DNA of 64,000 nt from Streptomyces albipurpureus (lineage in GTDB: Bacteria > Actinomycetota > Actinomycetes > Streptomycetales > Streptomycetaceae), in contig NZ_JAMQAW010000008.1 in NCBI RefSeq assembly GCF_023701525.1, positions 334,836 to 398,835 on the forward strand, read 5' to 3'. The notes below the pieces were generated by a model. It was not told where the DNA came from, did no database searches, and saw nothing but the letters and a program-made list of their open reading frames with translations. This document shows positions 32,663-44,600 of the stretch, piece after piece. Each line of letters starts with the position of its first letter. Position 1 is the first letter of the stretch. Both the position numbers and the translations under genes were made by a program.

Positions 32663-35600
32663 CTAGCGCCGCCCAGGCGCATTTGGGGAACTGCTTTGCT
32701 GATGGTGGACCTGCTGCTGCGCGTGCCTGTCAGGGCGGCCTTTGTCCGCCTTCGTGGGTGATTCTCCTGCAGGGGGGGAACCCGGGCGCTGCACCGAGCC
32801 GGTGGCTTTGGCGGCCGCAGTCCACGCACTCTGCACTACGTCCTCGGGCAGTGCTGCTCCTTGGGCCGTCGCATGGGCACGCAGTGCGGCGAGGAAGGGC
32901 TCAGCCATGAGGGCGTCCGTGCCCGGCGTGGCTGAGGGAGACGGGTTGCTCAGCTTTTCCGATGCGACGCGTGACTTCTCCGCCAGCTGGAGGAGGTTTT
33001 CGGCCTTCTTCTGCTCTGCGGGAGTGGTCGCCGTGGCGGCGGCGAATTGCGCTTTCGAGCCCAGCCGGTACGCCTGAATCGCAAGTTCCCTCTTTGGGTT
33101 GGTGGGCCTACCGGGTGCGGCTGCGAACGATGGTTGGGCCTGTGGTGAGTGCGGGCTGGCAGGCGGGGCCGGTGACTCAGAGGGGGTACGTCGGCGCTGC
33201 GGCAACGGCAACTGAGCAACTCGCTCGCTGCCTTGAGCGGGGGTGGTCTCGCCGCTGGGGGCGGGATCTAGAGCGTTTCCCCGCCCCACCGTTCGGTAGC
33301 TACTATCGACGGTGGCCTTTGCTTCCCAGTGCTTGCCCTCGATGTCTGGAGCGTACGAGAAACCCTCGCCGGCGAGCATTGCTGGGACTTCGTTACCCCG
33401 TCCGCTCAGGTAGAGCTCCACCGCATGATTGGCTCGCTGCCCGGCTCCTTCCTGGTCTGTCTCGTGTTGTGTTACCCGCTGGTTCTCGCGGAACAGTAGA
33501 CTGATCATGTCGCTGCGTGACAACGCACCCTGTGGTTGCGGCTCACGCGGGAGCGCGGCTCGGACTTCGTCGAACCACGTACTCCGGAAGGGGTTGTGAC
33601 GTGGCCTCCATTGGTTTTGCGGTTCCTGTGCTGCTCGCGCCGCACCGATGATCCGTGCAACTTCGCCCGGACTGCGCAGTACTTTGCGGAGACTGCCCCG
33701 GGCAGGGGCCCCGACAATTTTCAGTTCCTCTAGGCGACGGAGTAGGTCACCAGATTCCTGATGCCCGACCTGCAGACGGAGTTGAAGCGCCACGGGCGAG
33801 GCGTAGTTCGACTCCGTCACCACTTCTGCTGCTCGTAGCAGCTGTTCCCAGTCTCCGTTGGCGCTCGGGAGCCATTCTTGCCCCGTGTCGGCGGTAGCCA
33901 GTTCCGGCCTCTCGGCCAGTTCCGCTACGTTCCCCGGTTCTGAGGTGATGTCTTGGAGATGCGTCGTGGCAGGTGCAGGATCGGAGTAGGTCCCTAGTGG
34001 AGTCGTGGCGTCTTCAGGCAGGTAACCGCGAAGGTGAGAAAGGTGGTCCTCCGCCGCGTGATGAAGTGCCCGCAGGACGTTGTACCTCAACCCCTCACGG
34101 TTGCCCCCGCGGGCGAGCCGGTCCAGAAGCGTGCGAATACCGTGGGCGATCACCTCGACCGTACGAACCCACAACATGCGGCCCGTGCCCAGCGTCTCGT
34201 TATCGGCATGCAGCCGGTGAGTACCAGCCCAGGTCCTGTCCAGCACTTCTCGTGAGGACTTGAAGACCGAGGTAAGGCGGCGCCAAACGGGGTGCTGAGC
34301 CAGGTCGCCGATCCGGTCGGCTGCCAGCTGGTAGTACCGCTTGATGGTTTCGTAGCCGTTCGCGATCAGGGACTGGGCACGCCCCGGTTCGCGGGGTGTC
34401 GTCGACTCCTCGGACCGCGTGTTGATCCGGGCGGCGAGCCACCGCCACGCTCCCCGAAGTTGATCTGCCCGGCCGACCTCCTGACCAGCCGGTAGAAGTC
34501 CGGTCAACCGGTCAGCCCTCGTGACTGCCGCACGGTGCAAGCGCCACATCGCCCTCCACCCGCCACTGTCCCGCTGCCCACCACGGTCCAGCCGCCGGGC
34601 CAAGGCAAACGCCGCATGCGAGACAGCTCGTGCGGTCCACGCTTGGATAGTTCTATCCAGGCCCTGAGCCCGGATATCGCGTACCAGGGACTCGGCGTAG
34701 GTGCCCAGTGCTTCACGGACGGCTGCTCGCAGACCCAGGGCTGCTTGGCGGACCTGGCGGATGCTCTCCCACTCGGGACTTCCCCAGTAGTATCCCGCCT
34801 CGCTTTGGGCAGCTCCCACCGCAGCGTCCAGGGCTGCGGCGTCGGCAGTGTCGACCGCTGCGTTTTCGGTCCGTGCGATCATCGGCTGACCACCGACATC
34901 GGTGAGTATGAGGCTCAACTGCTCACGCAGAATCGTGTACCTCTCTGCCAGACGCTGAGCGTCCTCCGCGCTGAACCGGGGAACTTCTCCTGCTGTATCG
35001 CTCACCGGGCTCTCTTGGAAGAGGCTCAGCATGCTCTGGAAGTGCCTCTCCAGATCATCAGCATGGCTGGTACCCGAGATGGCCAGATCCTCCGGGTCAC
35101 TCTGTGTTTGAGCCACGGGTTCCTCCAAGCCGCTGGTGTCGGGTAAGGCATGCGGCGCGGTCGGCACGGCTCCCAGAGAGACCGTTGTTCCAGGGTGCCC
35201 GGGTGCGTCGCGGGGCGTAGGCCCGGACGAAAAGGATCCGGGGTGTTCCACCTCGCTGGGACGCGAACTGGTCGGCGTCACGGGCTGCTGGTCTGGTGCC
35301 CTCTGGACGTCTCTCCTGGGGGCCGTGGTGTCGATCACGTCCTGCCACGAACCAGTGTCGTCGGTGAGCCAATCGGCCTCAGCCGCCAGGTCGTCGGACT
35401 GGCTCGCCAGCTCGCTCGGGCGCGGCTCCTTGACCACCGCAGACTCCTCCGCGTTCAACGCGTCCGCAACGGGAAGCGTTGGAGCCACGATGGCCGCCGA
35501 CTGCGGAGGCGGAGACTGCTGCGCGTTGACTGTGGCGTCTAGGCGTTCGGAGTGGGCCCGTGCCTGGGTGACGAGTGCGTGGAGCAAGCGCCGGTCGTCC

Positions 35601-38600
35601 ACGCTCACGAAAGCCTCGCGCTGATCCAGAGCGCGTCCTGCCTGAGAAGCGGTGGAGACGAACGCGCTGTGGCTCTCGGCGAGTGCGTGCCAGTCGCGGT
35701 TGGCTCGCATAGCTGCCTGGTAGACCGCGCGCCATCCTTCCTCGATCTGCCCGGCTTCGGTGGCGCCGCTCACACCCGTTTCCTGACGAAGCTCCTGTTC
35801 TTCAGCGAGCATCGTCCGTGCGGTACTGGAGTGCGCCCACGCTTCGTAGGTCCGGCGGAGTTCGACGGAGTCCTGCAGATAGCTGTAGCGGTCGGGATAG
35901 GGCTGCGCGGTCGTGTTCTCGGCGGGCTCGGGAACTGCCTCCCCACCCGCGGCGGGTTCTCGCTCCTTCGGGGTGGTGTGTGCCCCAGATTCCTCTTGCC
36001 GTTGAGTGTTCGCCGCCGAGTGGGGGAGTATCCCAGGCGCTGCTTCCTCCGTAGTAAGGGAGGTCTCAACCCCAGCCGACTCGTTATGCGTCGAGGTCGA
36101 GTCTGTGGTCGTGCTCTCCTGCGTGAGAGAGGCGGCAGTGTCCGTTTCGGCGGTCTCAGCTGTAGCCCCGGCGGGGCTGGCTGGTAGGGCGGCCGCACTG
36201 CGGTCGGGGGGCAGATCGATGAGGCTGGCCAGGGACTGCGGCAGCATGAGGTGCTGCACCTGTGTGTCGAGGGACTCCCAGCTGTCGACCGCCCACGTGT
36301 ACGGGCGGGTCTCGCCTCCGCCCAGGTAGATGGTTCCGGGGATGGCGATCTGGCTTCCTTGCATGATTGCGCCACCGTCTGCGACGAACACCAGCCGCTG
36401 GTGCGAGACCTGCCAGAACGCATCTCCTGGGCCCACATCCCGGAGAGGTTTGGTTCCGGTGTGGCGATCCGGCAATAGGGCGCGCAACTGCCTGACACGC
36501 TCCAGCGCGTCCTGCTCCGCTGTCCGGTCCTGCCCACCGGAGGGGTCCACAAGGTCGTCGAGACTGATCAGGCCCTCTTCAGTTCCTTGGGCTCGGGCTT
36601 GGTTCCGAGCGAGCATGCCGGCGGCTTGGCCGCTTTCATGTGCTTGCACGGAATCCTGGATGATCGTGGACTTCAACGACTGCAACAGGTGGTGGACTTC
36701 GCGGCCAGCCGCCCGAAATCTTCCGCTCTCCCCGATGGCGGTGAACGCGTCCTCGGAGCGGCTCAGAGCGTTGTCTGTCCGCCAGGTCGCGCTCACCAGT
36801 TCCTGACGCAGGGGCGTTAGCGCAGGACGTAGCCAGGTCAGTGCCTTGGCCCAGGTGATCCTTCCTGATCGGAGGACTGCCTCGCCCGCCGATACGGATA
36901 TCTCCAGCCCGGCACGGGAGGAGTGGACGCGCGCCCGCTCCTGGCCTTCCTCATTGCCCGGACCAGCGGGAACTCGGATGTGGGTGCCATGCACGTCTGG
37001 GTACCGCTTCACGCCGTTGTCGATATCGAAGATCATCTGCCCGAATTGCCAGTACGGGGCTAGGCTCAGGGCCAGGGCTATATCGCGGTCGGCCAGCGGC
37101 GGTGGTGCTGGTGGCTCGGGACTCTCTGTTTCCGTTTGCGGCAAGACGGTCTCTGTTGGTCGAGTGTTCTCCCGGTGATTGGCGATAAGGGTCCGTAGGC
37201 GGGTGTACTCGTCGAGCACGGTGGCGTTGAGGCCCAGCTCTGCCATGACTTCCCGCGCGGCGTCGAGTTGTACCTTCACAGGAGTCAAGGCCGCGTCAAT
37301 GTGAGGGAACAGCTCGGCGTTGGGGCCTCCGGACGAGGACCCGGCCAGGCCGACGATCTGATCGAGGGCGTCGCGTACGGCGGCCGGTTTGAGCTTCCGA
37401 CCGCGCGCGGTGCGTTCTGCCTCGTCGATCGTGGTGAGTACCAGAATCAGGGCTTCACGGACGAAGGGGTTGCTGAGCTCCGGCAAGCGGTTTTCGGCGG
37501 TGAGCTGTTCGTCCAAAGCGGCTAGGAGCCTGGGATCACCCGCATTCGGCGTGATCAGTGAGTTGTAGTGCTCTCCCGCCCTTGCCGCGATTTGCTCGAT
37601 GCTCGCGTGGAGTTCGCCCGCTACCTCCAGCAGGAAGTCACGCGAAGGCGCGTCGTCGGCGCTGAAACTGTCGAGGGTGTGCTGGAGATTCGCCTCGAAT
37701 TGAGCGAAGGGATTGTCCTGCTCCCAGACGACTCGCGCCCGGCTCGACCCCACAGCTTCGCTGACGTCACGGGCGAGGTTTCTGATGGCACCGTCCTGCC
37801 CCCGGCGGATACCCGCTGCCGCGCGCTTGCGGATCTTGTCTGTATCCCAGGGTAGAGGCGTCGGTACTGCGGTGGTGGGGCTCTGCTCCCCGCCGCTTGT
37901 TGCGGAGCCCGTGTTGGGGCTAGGGATAGTGGTTGTCTGGGGGGCGTCTGCTGCCTCGTCGTGAGATGGGCGGTGCGTCTCGTTGTAGATGTCGAGGACG
38001 CTGGTGCCGTCTGCGGTTTCCATCCCTTCGAAGAACTGCACGATCTCGTCGCGAGTGGCCGCGCGGCTCCCGCCGTTTGGGAGGTGCAGCTCCGCCGTCA
38101 CTTCTTCGGTCATCTCGGACACTGGCAGCTCCGTTCGAGTCGCCTGTTCTGGAGGCGTCGACGAGGGGAGATCGAGGCTGCGCAGTCGTTGATGGGCTTC
38201 AGGTGTTGCCAGGTGCAGGATCGAACTCCGATAGGCGCCCTCGAATCGGAAGTAGACCCACAACAGATGCTCGGGGGCGCTATCGGTGACCAGGCCGTCG
38301 GCGATCTCCGCGAAGGCTGTTGCGAAACCGTCAAGGTCGCTGTGGTGCGCGGTCTGGACTAGGCCCTCGTGCTCAGCAGCTGTGTCCACCAGCCACCCTG
38401 CGACTTCCTCCTGCGACGGGGCCATAGAGTCGCGCAGTACGTCTCTGGCTAGGCGGGTCAGTTCGTTGCGCAGGGGGATGACTTCCCAGGCCGCCCCAAG
38501 AGCGGTGCTGGGCAGGTACTCGCCGAGCCAGTCCCGGACCTCGTCGTCTCGGACGAGAGGGTTTGGCACGGCCTGCGCGCGCGCCAGAAGGGGGAGTTCG

Positions 38601-41600
38601 ACTGTGATGGGGAGGGGCTGATCCTTCAACGCCGACAGTGGGGTTTCGAGGACATGCGCGGTACCAACCTCGTCAATTTCTACGCTGGCGACGAGAGTTC
38701 CCTGGTCGCTAGTCCGCAAGGAGATCGAGACGTGTGGTGGACGCCCCGTGCGGAGCGGGGTGTCTTCCCCTGCGGTGGGGTCCTCGGTTTGCCGGGAGTC
38801 CGCTACGTTCGGCTGCTGTTCGGTTGTGGTCTGGGGCGCCGGTTCGAGCTGGGTCCGCACGTCGGCCGCAGCAGGGGCAGGAGTGGGGGCGACCGCTACT
38901 GCGATGGGCGCCTGCATCGTCTCCTCGTCGATGGTGTGGATCCAGCCCAGGGAGCCGATTTCGAGGCGCTGCTTCGCCCGAGTCACGGTGACATACGCCA
39001 GTCGCAGTTCTGCGGGGGAAGGGAGGGTCAGCTCGCCGGTCTCGGTGTTCTCCGTCGGCTGTGTGAAGTCGGGGCCGATCCTGACCTGGTCCCATTCCCT
39101 GCCTTTGGCCTTGTGAGCGGTGGAGACGACTAGATCCGGGCGGGTCTCCTCGTCCTTGGACTCTTCTGGCACGAGGTCTCTGATCATGTTCAGGAGACCT
39201 TCGGGCGTGTACCGGTCGACGAGCCGGACGAGGGTTTGCAGGGCTTGGTCGTCCTCTTCTTCTGCGTACTCTCGGACCTCGTTCCAGCTGGTGAAGGCGG
39301 CGAGCTCGGGATGCTTGGTGCGCTGGCCTCGCTGGAGGTCACGGGCTGCTTTGGCGACTTCTTCTATGTCTCGCCCGCCACCGACCAGGGCCACGCGTTT
39401 GCCCTCTTCGAAGCCGGTGATTACCGCGCCGATCGCGGCGATGTTCGTTTTGGTCAGTACGGCGTCGGGGTCCGTGACCGTGCCGAGGGTGGTGTCTAGG
39501 TCCGGGTTTCCGTCCAGGGCCAGGTCAGAGCCGAGAAGTTTGAGGTAGGCGTTGCCGACGGCCGCGGCCTCGGGTCCGAAGCGCCAGCTCTGAGTGAGCG
39601 GAAGAACGACATCGGCTGGCCAGTCTTTCAGAGCATCGATGGCGCCGCGAAACTCGTAAATGGCCTGGTTGCTGTCGCCGACGACGATTGTCTGGGTGGG
39701 TTGGTCCTGGATGACCTTCTCCAACACAGGGTTAATGTCCTGCGCTTCGTCGAAGAGGATCAGGTCGTAGTTGAGCCGTGGGTTGGTGAGCGCCCACAGC
39801 TTCAGATAGTCGTCGTGGGAGAAGAAAAGCCTGTTGCTGTTGGGGTCGGTGATATCGGCCCATGCCCGGTGGGCTATGTCGAGAAGGGCTGGCGCCGCAG
39901 GGCTCTCCGACCACTTGTCGCCAAGGTGCTGGGGTCCGAGCTCGGCGTCGGCGCTTTCCCGGTACCGGCGCAAGGCCAACATGACAATCCGAGCCGCGTC
40001 CTGCGGTTCGACTCCGCCGCCCGTGAAGCGCACGGGCCTCGTCAGTCCTAGGGCCGCTGCGACATCTTTCGGGCGGCGGGCCCCTCCGTTGCGTCCAGCT
40101 TTGCTGATCTTGTCCTTGAGTCGGGTGTTCCGTAGCCCCGCACGGGCGAAGGAATGGCTGGTGTCCGCCGTGACGTTCTGCGGGAACTTCCTCTTTGCCT
40201 CATCGGCGATGGACCGGTTGAAGGCGACATAGGCGATGCGTTTGTCCGGCATGCGGCGGGTGACCATCTGGAGGGTGGAGGTCTTCCCGGTACCCGCGAG
40301 AGCCTGAACTGCGACGTCCTGGCCGGCCAGGCACGCGTCGATGATCCGCTGCTGCTGAGAGGTGGGCGGGTACTCCGTGACAGAAGCTGTGGCCACCGCC
40401 TTCGCTTCCTGCGCATCCTTGGCCCGCAGGTACCCACGTACCTCGTCCAGCACCCGCTCGCGGTTCCCTCCGCCCCCCTGGTAGCGCCAGCGCCCCTCCC
40501 GGAAGGCAAAATTGCGGTTCTTCTTGAGGAGTTCCCGGAGCTCCCCCTCCTGCTGCCAGTGGTCTCCGCCCGTTCCGGTGACGAAGGTAGAGCCCCCCTC
40601 TTGAACGATCCTGATACGGCTCGACCAGGAGCCTGCCTCTGGGTCCGAATCGGTGACTGCCACCGTCTCCTCCTCGTGCTCCTCCTGCTGTTCGTCTTCT
40701 GGCATTGACTCTGGTGCCGTCTGCTGAGCAGGCGATCGAGTCAGTTCCTCCTCGGGGGCAGCCGCCGCCGGGACGGGCGCATTGCCGACCGGCTCCCTCT
40801 CGACAGCCTCCGAAGTTGGCCGGTTGCCCTCTTCGTGAGCGTCCGGTTCCACCTCCGTGGACGGGGAGAGGGACAACGGAAAACCGGTCTCGGCTTTGAC
40901 GTCGGCCTGAGTGGCTCGGCTCACGGGGAGGTTGCGAGGTGCGTCCCACTCGTACGCCTCATCGAGAGAGATTGTTCCGTCTTCTTCGTTGCCCAGCAGG
41001 GCGGCGAGTCGGAGAGTGACCAGGCCAGCGGGACCGTCGCGTACATCGAGCACCTCGCGCGGGAGGTACTCGTCGTCAGCGCCGAACCAGATACGGTCGC
41101 CTGCCTCCAGTTCATCGACGTATGCCTCCCCTTCCGCACTGGGATTGCGATCCGGCTGAGGAGCCATCAGGTTCCACACGAGGAGGATGCCGCTTGTTTC
41201 TGAGCTGCGGCCGCGCTCGTGCTCGAAGGCCGCCCTCGCCCGCAAGACCTCGCGGTCCAGTTGGCTCGCGAACGCTCCCAGCGTCTCTGGCAGCGCGGGA
41301 TCAGACCAGTCGACTGGGGATCCGCGGTGACTTTGGATGGCCACCAGGTGCTCTGACAGCGCCAGGGCCTCTGCGCGCGAGTGCAGGCTGCCCATCACGT
41401 CGAGTGCGGTCTCCAGCCCGGAGTCCATCAAATATGCGTACTCATCCACCCGGCCAGCTTGGAAGCCGCTCCCTGCCGCGAACAGGGACCAGGTAGCTCC
41501 CTTCTTCGACTGGAAGCTGCCTGGAGTGTCCTGAACCATTGCGAACTGGCCGTTCGGCGTCAGTTCGAAAGACTCATGGGCTGCCAGTCGCTCCAGCAGA

Positions 41601-44600
41601 CGGCGGCTCTGTAGGTCGTCCGACAGATGCGGAATGGGGGCTGCCTTGAAGTGCGTGCGCAACTGGCCGGTGCCGGAGAAGCGCCGCTCAGTCGCAGCTG
41701 TCTCGGGCGTCCCCAGTGTCAGAGTTTGACGTGCCTCGTGCGGCGCCAGGCGCGCCAGGCCCTCCACTGTGGCCCACGGGACAGGGGTCGTGAGGGGAAG
41801 GATGTGGGTGTCGGCCATCGCCAGGAGGTCTGCGGGGAGGTAGCGGCCGTTCAGGCTGGTCGAGACAGGACTGCCAGCCGGCACGATCTGCGCGCCGCGC
41901 ACGACCGGAAGGTCATCGGTCTCAGGGCCTAGTTCGATGGACTGGAGCAGGAGCAGAGTGTCACGGGCCTGGCCGTTGCTGAATGCCAGCGTCGCCACGA
42001 CAGCCAGTCGGGCATCCTCGTCTTGCCGCCGCGGTATGTGTGCGGGCAGCGTGTCCAGGTGCTCGGAGGTCAGGCGGGAGCTGTCGTCGTTCCCTGGTGG
42101 TGGGGGCTTGCCCGCGGCGGGGAACTCCCGAGCTTCGGCGGGCTCATGTTGGACAGGGTCGAAGAGGGTGGGTTGTTCAACACCTGTATCGGCGACTGTC
42201 GGCTCAGGCGGGGGCGTTGGTGCAGGAGCGCCTGGCTGGGGCGGTGCGGCTACTTCCTCGACGGCGGGGAACCGCACTTCGGCTTCCACATCAGCAAGTT
42301 TGGGCCGAAAGCCGCGCTTTGCGGACTTGTCGGCGTGGTGGAACGCGCATGACTTCTGAGAGTTGTATGCGTGCCGCCCTTTACTCATCTCCCACGTGAG
42401 ACGGAAGTCCCGGTTTCCACGGGCGGTGCGTGCTTTGAGGGTCAGCGCGTAGGAGGGGTTCGAGTCTTTTGAGTGGCGGCTCCACACCCCGGAAACCTGC
42501 CAGCCGTTGGCACGAGCGTTTTCCGCGATCTGACCGGCTTTGCCGGGAGGATCGAGATCGACCTCTGCCGGGGCGGTGACCTCGGCGGAACTGACCCATT
42601 CGGGTTCCGCCTCTACCCGCTCGACCTCATCAGCCGACGGTCCGGGTCGTCGCGTCATCCTCGTGTAGACATCGTCCGCAACCAGCTGAGCGACCGTTTC
42701 CTCCGCGCCGGGCCCGCTCGCGATGAACCAGTCGCGGAACGGTCCGTCGCCAATGGTCGCCGCACGGAGCCAGTCACGGAGAAGAGGGCGTAGTTTGTCC
42801 TGCGGTTTCGACTCGGAGAACCAGGACCGCACGGTCTCGTCCTCTAGCGCGGTCTCGACCGCGAGCTTTCGTGCTCGATCGTGCGTACGGGCGAGACTTG
42901 CGGCAATTCTGGCCTCAACCTCGGCTCGTTTGCGCGCCCTGTCCGTAGCCTCACCTTCATCATCTACGTTGCCCTGATCGTCTCGTGCAGCTTCACGTTC
43001 CTCTTCGCGATGCTGCTGCTCCCTCTCGGCGGACTCCTCGTCCACACGAAGGGTGAGAGTGAGTCTCACCAGGTGATGCTCGGTCTTCGCGAGGAGCTGG
43101 GAGACAAGGCTGCGGCCGGCATCCGGCAGATGCGCGTGTTCCAGTTCACTGACGAAGGCGCCCGTCGCTGTGAACGCTTGGCGGTAGGCGTCGATGGCCG
43201 CAATCAGCGATTCTTCGCCGCTCAGCGCCGCGCCGGCTATCTGCCCGGCTGCCTCCCATCGGGCGGCGAACGCGTGTCGGGCGGTGTACTGGTCCTCATC
43301 GGCCCCTGTGAGGTGCCTCGAATCCGAGGGAACCGCGACAATCTCCCTGGGATGCACACGGGTGCCTGGAGCAGCCCTGTAGTACCCGTCGTAGCCGTCG
43401 CGAGGATGAGTGATCGCGAGCGTGCGATACGACCACGACGGAGACTCCAGCCACCGCTTGAAACGCTCTCGTATGACATCGCCGGGTTTGAGAACAGCGA
43501 TATCACTCTCATAGGGGACGAACCCGTCAGGGAGTTTGATCCGAGCGGGTCCGCGGTGCCACTCTTCCAGTCCACCTGAAGGCGGGCCAAACGGCCCCTC
43601 GGGCTGTGGTCCCGAAGGCAGTGCCTCGGATGCCTGCTGGAGTAGGAGCTGCAACGCCCCTACGGCCTCAGCCATCTCGGCTGCCCGGTAGGGACCGGAA
43701 ACGAGGGGGTCCAGGTGGGGCGCCGGAGGTTCCGCTGTTTCCTCAAGTGACGTGGGGTTCTCGGGTTGGGAGTTGACTGGGGAGCTGGTAACAGATGTCG
43801 TATCCGGCGCGGGGAACAGCTCCCTCCAAGTGCCTGCTGCTGCCGTGGCGGTGATACGCGAAGCAAGCAGCGTGGCGTACTGCGACATAGTGCGGAGGTG
43901 GCGAAGGGCTACAGGGGCGCGGTAGCGCTCCTCGTCGAGGTGCCGGGACAGCGTCTGCAGGGTGCGCGCGAGAGTCGCACAGCGGTCAGCAACATCTTCG
44001 GGCGCATGAATGAAGGGATCTCGGTTGCCCGCTACCGCGCCCTGCCGCAGATCCTCCAGCGCGTGGTGCACGGCCTCACCGTCCGGTCGAGCGCCTTGGC
44101 CGCGTGAGATCAGCCGCTTTCCAGCGGGCGTTTCCCCGATCTGCCAGTACGCGCCGAACATCTCCTGGAAGTCGGCCTCGGCCTCGGCCCTGGTGGCGTA
44201 AGGCTCCCCTACAGGGATGGTGGTCGCTTTGCCCGTCTGCTCGCTTGGCTCGTTCGCCATCTCGTAGGGCCGACGGAGGCGGCCAAGGTCGTCGATGAGC
44301 TTCCGTACCCGGCCGTCACGGTTGATCTGTGTCATCCGCCGAGGCAGATACCAGAAGGCCCGATCGCTGGATGGCTTGAACCCGTGACGGTCCAGAGCGG
44401 CTCGTACGCGGCCGTCGATCTCTTCGTCAGTGATCCCGCGAACGACCGTGCCACGGTAGTGGTGCTCGACTTCCAGGGTTCTGTCATCGGCCGTCGTCCT
44501 GTCACGTCGTGCTCCGGCAGGCGGCACGGAGGCGTCGGGCCCCAGTTCGGCCCGTAGCTGGTCCTGACGCTGAGCCACCCCCTGTCGTACAGCGGGGATC

